Source: Cohnella hashimotonis (lineage in GTDB: Bacteria > Bacillota > Bacilli > Paenibacillales > Paenibacillaceae). Taken from it: 64,000 nt of DNA. Position numbers and translations under genes: made by a program. The notes below the pieces were generated by a model. It was not told the DNA's origin and made no database searches. It saw only the letters and a program-made list of their open reading frames with translations. Shown piece after piece: positions 9,172-18,256 of this stretch; positions within the stretch are counted from its first letter, which is position 1; each line of letters begins with the position of its first letter. The stretch lies in contig NZ_JAGRPV010000001.1 in the NCBI RefSeq assembly GCF_030014955.1, positions 8,023,501-8,087,500 on the forward strand, in the 5' to 3' direction.

Positions 9172-9280
9172 ACTTTTTTTGTCGCACCCTCCTTCAGAGC
9201 ATCAAAAAAAGACCGCAACTGTCCCCGGGATCGGGAATCGCTGTGGCCTTTGGTTGGTCCAATCGGCTTATGAAATTGCT

Positions 9281-9305
9281 TTAACACTAAAATAATGAGT
9301 GCTAA
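9281..9305 (-). promoter_or_regulatory. Probable MarR operator
   Basis: TTAACACT and AGTGCTAA form 8-base arms around a 9-base AT-rich spacer with one mismatch. It lies just downstream of the predicted start of transcription of the MarR-ASST-ABC operon, so bound protein would block elongation. Confidence 0.6.
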
Positions 9306-9320
9306 AAGGTTTATGAGACG

Positions 9321-9349
9321 ATATTAAACCCATAAATCTTAGATGTCAA
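9321..9349 (-). promoter_or_regulatory. SigA-type promoter of the MarR-arylsulfotransferase-ABC operon
   Basis: On the minus strand, TTGACA (9344-9349) and TAATAT (9321-9326) are separated by exactly 17 bases. Transcription would start near 9314 and read through the operator into the MarR gene. Confidence 0.75.
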
Positions 9350-9450
9350 GTCGGGATTTTTTGAAAGTTAATGGAATTGTGTTTCAAATGTGGGCGCGGC
9401 GAATCGTAACCACAACTGCATTCTATCTCTTCTTATTACAACTTCAGACC

Positions 9451-9546
9451 TAACCAAGTCTGCCAAAGTGGAGGCAGGGACTTGAGACTAAAACCAATAG
9501 AAAGAACGCAGGATGGCGTTCTGGCAAAATGTGACTATCTGGGTTA
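9451..9546 (+). ncRNA. Candidate structured leader RNA (riboswitch-like), class unknown
   Basis: TAACC (9451-9455) pairs with GGTTA (9542-9546), enclosing two hairpins. The first is AAGTC-TGCC (9456-9464) pairing with GGCA (9473-9476) and GACTT (9479-9483) across a GG bulge. The second is GAACGC (9504-9509) pairing with GCGTTC (9516-9521). Joining strands are purine-rich (GAGACTAAAACCAATAGAAA). This closed three-helix layout in the otherwise empty 9172-9630 region upstream of an exported-protein gene resembles a riboswitch aptamer. It does not match the consensus of the c-di-GMP, TPP, lysine, SAM or purine classes as I know them. Chance pairing cannot be excluded. Confidence 0.4.
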
Positions 9547-9630
9547 AAAGACGCTCATCAATGATTGAATACCCTGCTTTTACATGGTAATATTTTCACA
9601 AAACTAGGATTTGAGTTCTATTCCTGGAAA

Positions 9631-11685
9631 ATGACTAGGGGGCAGCGTTCCGTGCGAAGAATCGTGTTAGCGGCATTGTCGATTTTAACCGTTTTAAGTT
9701 TGTTTTATTTTCCTATGCGCTCAGAGGCGGCGGATGTTTCCCCACGCATTGTGGACGTTCAAATGGATACCCTCCTGATGGATGACGGTACGATCTGGCT
9801 TAAACGACCGTGGGCAGCATCGGGTTATCAGAAGGTGAACGTCGGCGCCTCGGCGATTTTTAGTGCTAAACGTGCTTCTGGCGAGTCCTACGACTACGGA
9901 ATTTCCAGCAAAGGCGAACTGATTTTATGGAACAACGGGTCTCTTCCTACAGTGGATCCAACGCAAAACGGCATCAAACTGGTAACGGGGCAGTACTATT
10001 TAAAAAATGACGGCACGGTATGGAGTCTACAAAGCGGTAAGCAAATCGAAAGTCTAACCGACATCTCCTTGCTTGCAACGGGCTTTCAATCAATGGCTTA
10101 TGTGACGAATAGCGGAGAGATTCACCATTCCTACCTTAAAAACGTGGCAGACAAAGTCGCCGATTCCTCTTCGATCGTGGCGTTGAAATTGATAAGCGAT
10201 CATTCACTTGCATATATGGACAATACGGGGAAAGTCGTTTTCGTCGATTTGAACAAGTCTGACTACAACAATGGGGATGTGAAGTTCTTCCCTCAAGTCG
10301 TTACGTCCGACGCAGCCTATATTGAAAGCGCCGGTGAGGATAAACTTCTAGTCACCAAAAAAGACGGAACGGCATGGTTGGGTGAACCTACTTGGAGTGG
10401 TACGACTAAGAGTTATCAATTAGTTAAGCAAATAGCAGGCATCACAAATGCCGTAAAGGTTGCACTGTACGAGGGTTCGCTCGCAGACAAGCCTCGCGAC
10501 GACAAGAATAAGTCTATGGTATCCTCGGCAGGCGGTCGGAAATGGCTGGTTCTTCAGAAGGATGGAAGCTGGAACATCTATGGCGAGGGAAGTGTGGCGT
10601 CTATCGAACCGCCAGCGGTGTCGGGACTTACGCTCGCGGCCTCCAACGCCAAACCGGCGGTAGGAAACACGATTCAATTTAAAATCGTACAAACGTACAA
10701 CAACGGCTATAAGGAAACTTTGTCAGGCAAGGAAGCCTCTCTGCAGGTCGACAAGCCCTATCTGCTGCAGGAACAGAATGACGGCAGTTATAAGGTGTTA
10801 GGGGTTGGCGACTCGAAGATAACCGCAACGGCGGCGGGGAATAGCAAAACGATTACGGTAACGGCCAATCTAGGCGCTAATCTGACTGGAGCGGTGAATG
10901 CCAACGGAATTGTCATGTTGCCTATTAAAAGTGTATTTAAGTCGTTGGGTGGCACAGTTACGTATGATTCGGCAAACAAACGTTATAATGTCGAATTGGG
11001 TTTAACTGCTATACGCTTAACGGTTGGGCGGAATACGGCGACCGTGAATGGAAAAGAGGTCGCGCTGAGTAGCGCCGTTAGCTTAAATAAGGGAGAAGCG
11101 GTTTTCCCAGCGGACTTCCTCAAGAAGAATCTCGGCGCGGTGACGCTATGGGATTCAAAACTTAAAGTGATGAAGGTGTCCATCGGCGCAGGGACGCTGG
11201 TTGTCGAATCGGCCGATACGCCCCAGATTAAAAAGAAGGTCGCGCAGGGTAATCTTGCCGGACTAATCGGTAAATCGTATTGGGTCAATAATTATAACAA
11301 CTGGGAACGTTTCTCCAAGGTAACGATCACTGATATCCTGCCGGTAGGCGGAGATAACTTTGAGATCGTATTTGCCACCGTTAAAGGCAAGACGTTAAAG
11401 TCGGAAGTGACTTCGAGAGGTTTCGTGACGCTCATTTTAGGCGATCCGTACACCTTCCTATCGTATGATCCTTTTAAGAAATATAATTGGTCTTCATCCA
11501 CTTGGAATACGATTAAAGCATCCAAAATAGCAATAGGCATGAGCAAGACGCAGGTGGATTTATCCTGGGGCAAGCCCTCCTCCGCCTCTCAGGCGGCCGG
11601 CAACGAAATTACCGTTGATGTGTGGAGGTACGGTTACCAATATGTAGTCTTCACCAACGGACTCGTGACGCAAATCTATTCGTAG
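9631..11685 (+). CDS. Exported protein with copper-amine-oxidase-N-type stalk domain
   Basis: About 684 residues from the ATG at 9631, chosen because it starts a classical signal peptide (MTRGQRSVRRIVLAALSILT..., cleaved after RSEA). A TTG 66 bases upstream is in frame but adds a non-signal extension. The N-terminal half has degenerate propeller-like repeats (LLMDDGTIWLK, KNDGTVWSL, KKDGTAWLG). The middle carries an Ig-like segment and the Paenibacillus-type stalk domain (VMLPIKSVFKSLGGTVTYDS, then TVNGKEVALSS). The end resembles SmpA/BamE-like small domains (IAIGMSKTQVDLSWGKP). It is likely a cell-envelope protein of unknown role. The candidate structured leader lies upstream and a GC-rich terminator follows. 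Confidence 0.7.
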   Translation: MTRGQRSVRRIVLAALSILTVLSLFYFPMRSEAADVSPRIVDVQMDTLLMDDGTIWLKRPWAASGYQKVNVGASAIFSAKRASGESYDYGISSKGELILWNNGSLPTVDPTQNGIKLVTGQYYLKNDGTVWSLQSGKQIESLTDISLLATGFQSMAYVTNSGEIHHSYLKNVADKVADSSSIVALKLISDHSLAYMDNTGKVVFVDLNKSDYNNGDVKFFPQVVTSDAAYIESAGEDKLLVTKKDGTAWLGEPTWSGTTKSYQLVKQIAGITNAVKVALYEGSLADKPRDDKNKSMVSSAGGRKWLVLQKDGSWNIYGEGSVASIEPPAVSGLTLAASNAKPAVGNTIQFKIVQTYNNGYKETLSGKEASLQVDKPYLLQEQNDGSYKVLGVGDSKITATAAGNSKTITVTANLGANLTGAVNANGIVMLPIKSVFKSLGGTVTYDSANKRYNVELGLTAIRLTVGRNTATVNGKEVALSSAVSLNKGEAVFPADFLKKNLGAVTLWDSKLKVMKVSIGAGTLVVESADTPQIKKKVAQGNLAGLIGKSYWVNNYNNWERFSKVTITDILPVGGDNFEIVFATVKGKTLKSEVTSRGFVTLILGDPYTFLSYDPFKKYNWSSSTWNTIKASKIAIGMSKTQVDLSWGKPSSASQAAGNEITVDVWRYGYQYVVFTNGLVTQIYS

Positions 11686-11728
11686 TATAAGTGTAAATGC
11701 GATGCACAAATGAATTTATAACAACAGT

Positions 11729-11756
11729 GGCGGCCTCCAAGGCCGCCCTTGTTTTC
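11729..11756 (+). terminator. Rho-independent terminator, GGCGGCC family
   Basis: GGCGGCC-TCCAA-GGCCGCC followed by CTTGTTTTC. Very similar hairpins end the genes at 21976 and 29224, and an ACCGTTGAGGAGAACCGTA segment follows. Confidence 0.85.
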
Positions 11757-11812
11757 AACAGATAGAACCGTTGAGGAGAACCGTAGATGTTTCGTCATAA
11801 GGAGTGGCCGAA

Positions 11813-13582
11813 GTGAGTATAAAAGACAAACCCGAAGCTAGATATGGCCTTTGGCAAGCTTATCAAAGGCGGTGTGCAGTTTGTTTAGAAGAGTTATTCA
11901 ATTACTCCGACTTAGAAATTGACCACATTATTTCTGAAAAAACATTTAAAGATCATCAAAAAACAACAGATGTTATAAAAAAGTTTAACTTGCCCACCAC
12001 TTTCGATTTTAATCATTTAGAAAATTTAAGACCTGCTCATCGCAAATGCAACAACGAAAAGCGGGATACGGAGCTGCCGGATGAGATTGTCGCGCGTTTA
12101 TTAAGGCGTGCACAAAAAAAATTAAAAGATGTGAGAAAACATATCAGGAAATTTGAAGAAGAAGCCCAGTATGCGCTCAGCATAGAAGCCATCCGAAAGC
12201 AATTAGCTGAGGGAAAGATTACAGCTGAGGAGTATACGGACCGCATCAATAATTATGTAGCCGATTTTGGTGTAGACGAAAAAAGTCATACGTTTGATAA
12301 AAAATACTTAGAATATAGAAATAGAACAGTTATGCTGGAAGGGATTCTTCCTGCATTAGGAGAAAGCAGAGGTTCGTGTTTATTTACATTTAATAGCTTT
12401 TACATCAGGGGAACCACCATTAATTTAGGACATAAAGATATCCTAAGTGAATTATATCCTGGGAATAACACTCCAATAGATTTTGAAATGCGACGGTATG
12501 TTGTGGCAAAACTCGATGAAAACAATTATATGGTTCAATTAGGGAATTCAAGATTTAATCTAAGCGATGAAGAATTGGGCAATCTTTGTGCCGTTATTGA
12601 TAAATTTATTGTTGAATATATTGAGGCTATTCGCTTGACAGAAGAGATCTTGGATTGTAGAGAATTTATTCCCAACCATTATCATCCGGATGAATATCAT
12701 TTAATTAAGGTCAGTATGGATGTATGGAGAAAAATTCTTAAGTTTTCCAGAGAGTACGATTATGGAAAGGGCGATTCCGATTGGCATATCTTCGATGCCA
12801 CTGGAAATAATATATTAAAAATTTATATGAAGAAAGCAAATGAAGACCATAACGAAGGATTTAAATGTATCATTCACAGCTTCATAGAAGATCACTATAG
12901 CTGGACGCCGTCAGATAAGGTTTGGTTATTGTGGAATAAATCGGGCTTATCAAAGAAATATGGACCAAGAGACTATTGGACTGTGAGTAACGCCTACGCA
13001 TGGTTAACGAAAAAGTTATTACCCAGAGTAATGCAAGAGGATAACGCTGCACAAACGAAAGGTTTTTTTAAAAAGATACAGCTTAATCATATAGATGTTA
13101 CTGATTATTACAGTGATGGAGAAGTGCGATATTTTAATTTGAATTATATTATAAACGCATCCCAGCTTATAACTCTAGTAAATGAATTGCAATTGTTTTA
13201 TTCAAAAAATGAATATGTGTGTATGAACAAAAGTGAACTCATCAAGCTTTATAAGGGGATATTAAAAAGCATCAATTCATGCAAAAAGCCGCAATACCAT
13301 TATATATGTTCAAAACTCGGAATTGATCAAACTGAGAGTAAAGAGGATATTCGAAGCTTCATAAATCATAAAATTGAACACTATACTCATTTAAGCGGAA
13401 ACAGCGAGGGGTTAGTAAAAATTTATTCTCATCAGATCGATGATCTTTTCAGAGTTCTATACGCTAATCTGCAAGATATGGAATTTGAATTGGACATAAG
13501 AGAGATCAAAGATTATTTAGTTTTAATGGATTGGTTTATACAGGATTTTAATACAACTAGATTAGTAGAATGTTATAAATAA
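11813..13582 (+). CDS. HNH endonuclease-domain protein, AT-rich
   Basis: About 589 residues. The N-terminus has a zinc-type HNH nuclease: RRCAVC (Cys near 21 and 24), LEIDHIIS (catalytic His near 37), then NLRPAHRKCNNEK (near 72-84), the spacing seen in HNH enzymes that cut DNA. A helical stretch (about 100-165) and a large C-terminal region of unknown fold follow. The GTG at 11813 is chosen because AAGGAG lies eight bases upstream; an earlier GTG at 11804 overlaps that site. The gene is markedly more AT-rich than its neighbours and stands alone between two terminators, which suggests horizontal acquisition. A stand-alone anti-phage nuclease is possible but unproved; a mobile-element remnant is the alternative. 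Confidence 0.75.
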   Translation: MSIKDKPEARYGLWQAYQRRCAVCLEELFNYSDLEIDHIISEKTFKDHQKTTDVIKKFNLPTTFDFNHLENLRPAHRKCNNEKRDTELPDEIVARLLRRAQKKLKDVRKHIRKFEEEAQYALSIEAIRKQLAEGKITAEEYTDRINNYVADFGVDEKSHTFDKKYLEYRNRTVMLEGILPALGESRGSCLFTFNSFYIRGTTINLGHKDILSELYPGNNTPIDFEMRRYVVAKLDENNYMVQLGNSRFNLSDEELGNLCAVIDKFIVEYIEAIRLTEEILDCREFIPNHYHPDEYHLIKVSMDVWRKILKFSREYDYGKGDSDWHIFDATGNNILKIYMKKANEDHNEGFKCIIHSFIEDHYSWTPSDKVWLLWNKSGLSKKYGPRDYWTVSNAYAWLTKKLLPRVMQEDNAAQTKGFFKKIQLNHIDVTDYYSDGEVRYFNLNYIINASQLITLVNELQLFYSKNEYVCMNKSELIKLYKGILKSINSCKKPQYHYICSKLGIDQTESKEDIRSFINHKIEHYTHLSGNSEGLVKIYSHQIDDLFRVLYANLQDMEFELDIREIKDYLVLMDWFIQDFNTTRLVECYK

Positions 13583-13583
13583 A

Positions 13584-13628
13584 AAGAAGCCGCTAAGCAC
13601 TTGGGATTGTTCTTAGCTGCTTCTTTTC
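13584..13628 (+). terminator. Terminator of the HNH gene
   Basis: AAGAAGC-C-GCTAAG pairs with CTTAGC-T-GCTTCTT around a 14-base loop and ends in TTTT, directly after the stop codon. Confidence 0.8.
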
Positions 13629-13669
13629 GCGCTTTTTCCCCTTACCCCTTGGTCGACGCCCCTAAAGGG

Positions 13670-13762
13670 CTATACCACCGGCACTTCTTTCACGTGGCCG
13701 ATTTCACGCAATAGGTCCAGCATGGCCTCGATCCGGTGATGGTCGGCAGGATTCCAGCGAAT
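13670..13762 (-). pseudogene. C-terminal fragment of an unidentified protein gene
   Basis: On the minus strand, bases 13762 to 13670 encode IRWNPADHHRIEAMLDLLRE plus IGHVKEVPVV and a stop codon, preceded by an in-frame stop and no start codon. The peptide looks like the end helix of an ABC substrate-binding protein, but this is only an impression. The rest of 13630-13914 shows no gene. The fragment lies at the edge of the AT-rich HNH gene, consistent with an insertion or deletion scar. Confidence 0.4.
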
Positions 13763-13914
13763 TCAACGCAACAAACTTCGGCCAGAATTTTAAGACTTTG
13801 GAGATGGTTCGAGTAGCGGCTGAAGGGAGGCCTAGATGCTGCCAGCCTCCGAAGTGTCATACGTGGGCCGTTGACTTGAACTCCTTATAACCACGCTGCC
13901 TCAAGGCTGCATTA

Positions 13915-14754
13915 TCATCCGTCCGACGGGGCGAACTTCCCCGCGTCCGGCTCGAATGCCGCTCCACTCGCCGGGTCGAGCTCCACGTGGGTGGTTCCGC
14001 GATCGTCGGTCAGCACGATCATTCGCGACCCGACGAGGGGAACACGATCGGCGCTGGTGCGCATGTGTGCGGAGACGACACGAGGAGCGCCTTGGGCGAT
14101 ATAATTTACCTCAACCGTGAACATCGGAGAATTATGGAGCCAACTGTTCGTAAAATTTACGGCGGTCAACGTCCCGGTGCATGACAAACCCTCCAAGCGG
14201 AGTCGCTCGATGTCCGCCTGACGCAGCCGGGCGTGGGCGATAGCGCCGGGCAGCCGCAGGAGCGTGATGGCGGCCCACAGGGCGAAGCTAGCTCCGACTA
14301 CAGCGCCGAGCTCTAGCGGGATCGTCGGCGATGTCGCTATGGCCTCGAGGTCAAAGTGGCGCGACGGGTCGCTTGTCAGCGTCCAGAGCAGGAGGATGCC
14401 CGCAGCTGCTGCGAGTCCTCCTGCTACCGATAGCGTCGCAAACAGTCCAGCCACCCTGGCCTGTCCAAATTGCTCAACCGATCGCGAGTACACGCCGCCG
14501 GACGCACCGATCGCCACGAACAGCAGCAAAACGGTGACGCCCACTGTGACCGGATGACCGAGGAACAGGTTGATTGCCGGTGTGGGTGCCATGCCGAGCA
14601 GTGCGCCGAACGGCACGGAGCCTGTCAGCGACCACAGTGCACCGGCTGTGAGCAGCCACGGCATGAGCGGAGCCGCGCGTCCGACGCGACGTCCCGGCAG
14701 GAGCATCGTCATCCGTCCGCTCTTATCCGTGGTGGAGAACAGTGGCAGCGACAT
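13915..14754 (-). CDS. Predicted membrane protein with C-terminal soluble domain, unusually GC-rich
   Basis: A 279-residue protein with about four membrane segments (near 30-54, 60-88, 100-126 and 146-170) and a soluble C-terminal domain (about 180-279: GLSCTGTLTAVNFTNSWLHN, VEVNYIAQGAPRVVSAHMRT). The C-terminal region resembles small beta domains of DUF3592-like membrane proteins. No catalytic motif is visible. Codon use is strongly GC-rich and the Ala/Gly/Arg-rich composition looks actinobacterial rather than like the surrounding genes, suggesting transfer. GGTGAAGGG lies next to the ATG. No partner gene is obvious. Confidence 0.6.
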   Translation of the reverse strand: MSLPLFSTTDKSGRMTMLLPGRRVGRAAPLMPWLLTAGALWSLTGSVPFGALLGMAPTPAINLFLGHPVTVGVTVLLLFVAIGASGGVYSRSVEQFGQARVAGLFATLSVAGGLAAAAGILLLWTLTSDPSRHFDLEAIATSPTIPLELGAVVGASFALWAAITLLRLPGAIAHARLRQADIERLRLEGLSCTGTLTAVNFTNSWLHNSPMFTVEVNYIAQGAPRVVSAHMRTSADRVPLVGSRMIVLTDDRGTTHVELDPASGAAFEPDAGKFAPSDG

Positions 14755-14868
14755 CCCTTCACCCCCAAACTTCTTATCTATATTTTACCACTATAAGATT
14801 GTCTGCTGAAATACCCCCCAAGTCGACTTGCATTGTTCGGCCTTTCGAACACGATATTGCAGCAAGGG

Positions 14869-16248
14869 TTACCCCGCAGCGCCTCTATTTGCGGAGGCTC
14901 CCTTTTTCCTGCGGATAAAGAGCCGATCGATGAAAAAGGCGATGAGCAAGGACAGGACGCCGAGCATAACCGGTATGCCAAACGCTTCAAAAGAGAAGGA
15001 TCTGCCCTCCAGCTTCAGGTGGTCGGTGGCGCGATATTCAAGCCTCTTGGCGGCAAACTTCGCTGTCCGGATATCCTCCTGCCCGGCCAAATCCTCGAAT
15101 GCCGGATCCATTGCGAACCGATCCGCCGCGTCGCGGTGCAGGAACAACAGTTTCGCGCTGCTGCCGCTGTTCTTCCATTGGTTGATGTCATCGGCGGCTG
15201 CAGACTCGGCATCGGCGCCGACAACGATCATTTTCGACAGCTTCGGCACGTCTTTGATCTGATAACGCGCGACCAGGTTCAGGCCGTGCTTCGTTACGAT
15301 CGGTTCGTTCGCGCTGGAGACGGTCAACGTCGTTGTCGTACCGGAAGCGGCGTACGTATCGAATGCGGCGGACAAATCCAGTTCATCGGCGCCGTTATAT
15401 AGCAGCACGCCCGCCTTTACTTTGTTCCATTGAAAAGCGTTATTCAGCACGTACGTTATATCGCTCAGCCCGGCAACGAACGGTTTCATTTGCGGGTTTG
15501 TCACATAATCGTAGGAGGGATAGTTGATCTCTCCCGCCACTTTCTTCGCGGCCGCCTCGCCCAACTGCTGGGAGATGACGTATAGCACAGCGTCGATCCC
15601 CGAAGTCAGACCGGCAGAAGATACGAGATTGCCTTGCGGGACGTAGCGCCGATCCTTCACCCACTGGATTTCCGGATATTTCTTCATGAGCCGGTTGATG
15701 TCTCCCCAGTGCGTCGCTGCCGATTTGCCGTTGAGCAAGCCGGTATCCGCCAGGTTTTCAGCTCCATTGCAAATGGAGATCAATGTCGTCTTGGCGCCCG
15801 AGTGCTTCCGAATCCATTCACGGACGGGCGCATATTTTTTCTCGTTCAACATCGGCATAAACGGAATGACGATAATGTCCGGGCTTTTACCGAGCATCGC
15901 ATCCATCTCGTCAAATGAATAATGCGGGACGACATCGAGTCCGCCAGTTAGCGATTTAATCTCGCGATTGGGGGCAACGCCGTATACATTGTAAGCTTCG
16001 GTCATCGCAAACATCTCGTACGGGACGAGAAAATCGAACACTTCCGTCACTTCGTTCGCCAGCAGCACGGCCACTGTCGGTTTGTTTGCGTCATATTTCG
16101 GTACCTTTACATCCGTCAGCAAAGGGGCGGCTTTATCGTATTCCGACATTCCGGCATTCATGGTATTGACGTACCCGATGGCGCCTGTCCCTCCTACGAC
16201 GACGACAAAAACGATGAGATAAATAATGATGCGCAGTAAAGTTTTCAC
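14869..16248 (-). CDS. Membrane-anchored DJ-1/PfpI-family protein
   Basis: About 459 residues. An N-terminal membrane segment (about 4-26, LLRIIIYLIVFVVVVGG) is followed by a DJ-1/PfpI glutamine-amidotransferase-like domain (about 45-250: TVAVLLANEVTEVFDFLVPY, nucleophile elbow TLISICNGAENLADTG with Cys near 160, and SAATHWGD with His near 178). A divergent second domain and a C-terminal membrane helix (about 425-447) followed by a basic tail complete it. Relatives act as AraC-type sensor domains, chaperones, deglycases or cysteine hydrolases. The GTG at 16248 is chosen because GGAAGGA lies nine bases upstream; a frame to 16311 also exists. The topology suggests the DJ-1 domain faces outside. 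Function unknown. Confidence 0.7.
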   Translation of the reverse strand: MKTLLRIIIYLIVFVVVVGGTGAIGYVNTMNAGMSEYDKAAPLLTDVKVPKYDANKPTVAVLLANEVTEVFDFLVPYEMFAMTEAYNVYGVAPNREIKSLTGGLDVVPHYSFDEMDAMLGKSPDIIVIPFMPMLNEKKYAPVREWIRKHSGAKTTLISICNGAENLADTGLLNGKSAATHWGDINRLMKKYPEIQWVKDRRYVPQGNLVSSAGLTSGIDAVLYVISQQLGEAAAKKVAGEINYPSYDYVTNPQMKPFVAGLSDITYVLNNAFQWNKVKAGVLLYNGADELDLSAAFDTYAASGTTTTLTVSSANEPIVTKHGLNLVARYQIKDVPKLSKMIVVGADAESAAADDINQWKNSGSSAKLLFLHRDAADRFAMDPAFEDLAGQEDIRTAKFAAKRLEYRATDHLKLEGRSFSFEAFGIPVMLGVLSLLIAFFIDRLFIRRKKGASANRGAAG

Positions 16249-16410
16249 ATGATCCGTTCCTTCCACAGCTGGATTGCTTACTCGTAAAATATAACGAAAC
16301 ATGATAAACATAACCTCTGTCTGTGGTTCGGTAGAGGGGCCCTCCTAAAGTTTGAGCGGCCACTCCTGAGGAGACAACTCTTCTCGTCCTGGCGGAATCG
16401 CTAATGTTTG

Positions 16411-16440
16411 AACGAAAAGGGCATCCCAAAAGGATGCCCT
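16411..16440 (-). terminator. Terminator of the MerR/aldo-keto reductase operon
   Basis: AGGGCATCC pairs with GGATGCCCT around a five-base loop; on the minus strand it is followed by a short T run. It ends transcription arriving from 16558. Confidence 0.7.
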
Positions 16441-16447
16441 AAAACTT

Positions 16448-16489
16448 GCCGTTACTGCCAGCGCGGTGAACCGAATCGTAAGTGACGGC
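16448..16489. repeat. Imperfect inverted repeat in a gene-free stretch
   Basis: GCCGTTACT and AGTGACGGC face each other 24 bases apart with one mismatch. The gap contains GCGGTGAACCGAATCGTA, related to the ACGGTGAACCGTAT element seen after other terminators. Apart from this and the neighbouring terminator, 16249-16557 holds nothing I can identify. Confidence 0.4.
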
Positions 16490-16557
16490 CCTATGGCCGC
16501 CAGATTTTGCGATTTCACACATTAATATGGACTACACGTTGCCAACCAGATTATGGC

Positions 16558-17529
<972 letters not shown>

Positions 17530-17540
17530 GCGTGCATCCC

Positions 17541-17972
17541 TCATTCTCGTTTCGTTGGTTGGTCGTGTCGGTCTTCCATTTGATTCAGCAATCTGCTCTC
17601 GGACGGAAGCCTTCCTTCCTCAATTTCTTCGTAGATGGCAAGCTTGTTATTGACGGCATCAAGGGCTTCGGCCAGTTCGTTCTGACGTCGGAATAATTCT
17701 TCTTTGTACTGGTTTAAGATCGCTTTTCTCTGCGGAATTGTGGCATCGCCGTCCAACGCGAGGTTTACCATCTGCTTCAACAAGGAAATTTTCATACCAG
17801 TGGCTCTGAAACACGTCATTAATCGGATCCAGTCCAGGTGATCCTGCTCGAACAGACGATTGCCGTGCCGATCTCGCTTAATGTAAGGAAGCAGCCCCTC
17901 CTTCTCATAAAACCGAATGGTATGCGCCGGGCAACCAAGCCGTTCCGATGCCTCTTTGATCGTATATGACAT
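17541..17972 (-). CDS. MerR-family transcriptional regulator
   Basis: 143 residues: an N-terminal MerR winged helix ([27 protein letters not shown], then [20 protein letters not shown]) and a coiled-coil dimer region ending in a polar tail. No C-terminal metal-site cysteine pair is seen, so it is more like the aldehyde/oxidative-stress responsive group that sits beside aldo-keto reductases. It is the first gene of the operon with the reductase at 16558. GGGGAG lies ten bases before the ATG. It probably binds the palindrome within its own promoter and activates by DNA distortion, as MerR proteins do. Confidence 0.9.
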   Translation of the reverse strand: MSYTIKEASERLGCPAHTIRFYEKEGLLPYIKRDRHGNRLFEQDHLDWIRLMTCFRATGMKISLLKQMVNLALDGDATIPQRKAILNQYKEELFRRQNELAEALDAVNNKLAIYEEIEEGRLPSESRLLNQMEDRHDQPTKRE

Positions 17973-18017
17973 ATGGACACTCTCCCCTTTATTTGAAAGG
18001 ACGGCCAGGTCTATTTA

Positions 18018-18048
18018 AGCTTAAGGCTTAAAGGACACTTTAAGGCAA
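18018..18048 (-). promoter_or_regulatory. MerR-type promoter with internal palindrome
   Basis: The perfect palindrome CTTAAAG-TGTC-CTTTAAG (18027-18044) lies within a 19-base spacer between TTGCCT (-35, 18043-18048) and TAAGCT (-10, 18018-18023) on the minus strand. Over-long spacers holding the operator are the signature of MerR-activated promoters. Confidence 0.7.
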
Positions 18049-18121
18049 GCGTAATTTTAATACAATCGCTTGTTGCATAAAGTCGACGCATTGCCGGCCA
18101 GCACTGTATAAATTGAATTTT

Positions 18122-18149
18122 TTGTTTTTCCCAACATTATTCGTATAAT
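18122..18149 (+). promoter_or_regulatory. Probable promoter of the RCC1/SLH gene
   Basis: TTGTTT (18122-18127) and TATAAT (18144-18149) with a 16-base spacer, about 100 bases before the start codon, leaving a long untranslated leader. Confidence 0.5.
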
Positions 18150-18256
18150 CGACAAATTCTCCTATATATTTCCGCTGCTATGGTATCATAGGTGGAAGAA
18201 TACCTGTCAAGAGAATATTCAATAGCGTATATCAAGAGGAATTGGGGAGGTTCGAG

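Noticed and set aside
9451..9546. c-di-GMP riboswitch upstream of the exported protein
   Set aside because: The conserved GEMM segments (GGCAAACC and GACGCAAAGC with GAAA tetraloop) are absent; kept only as an unclassified structured RNA candidate.
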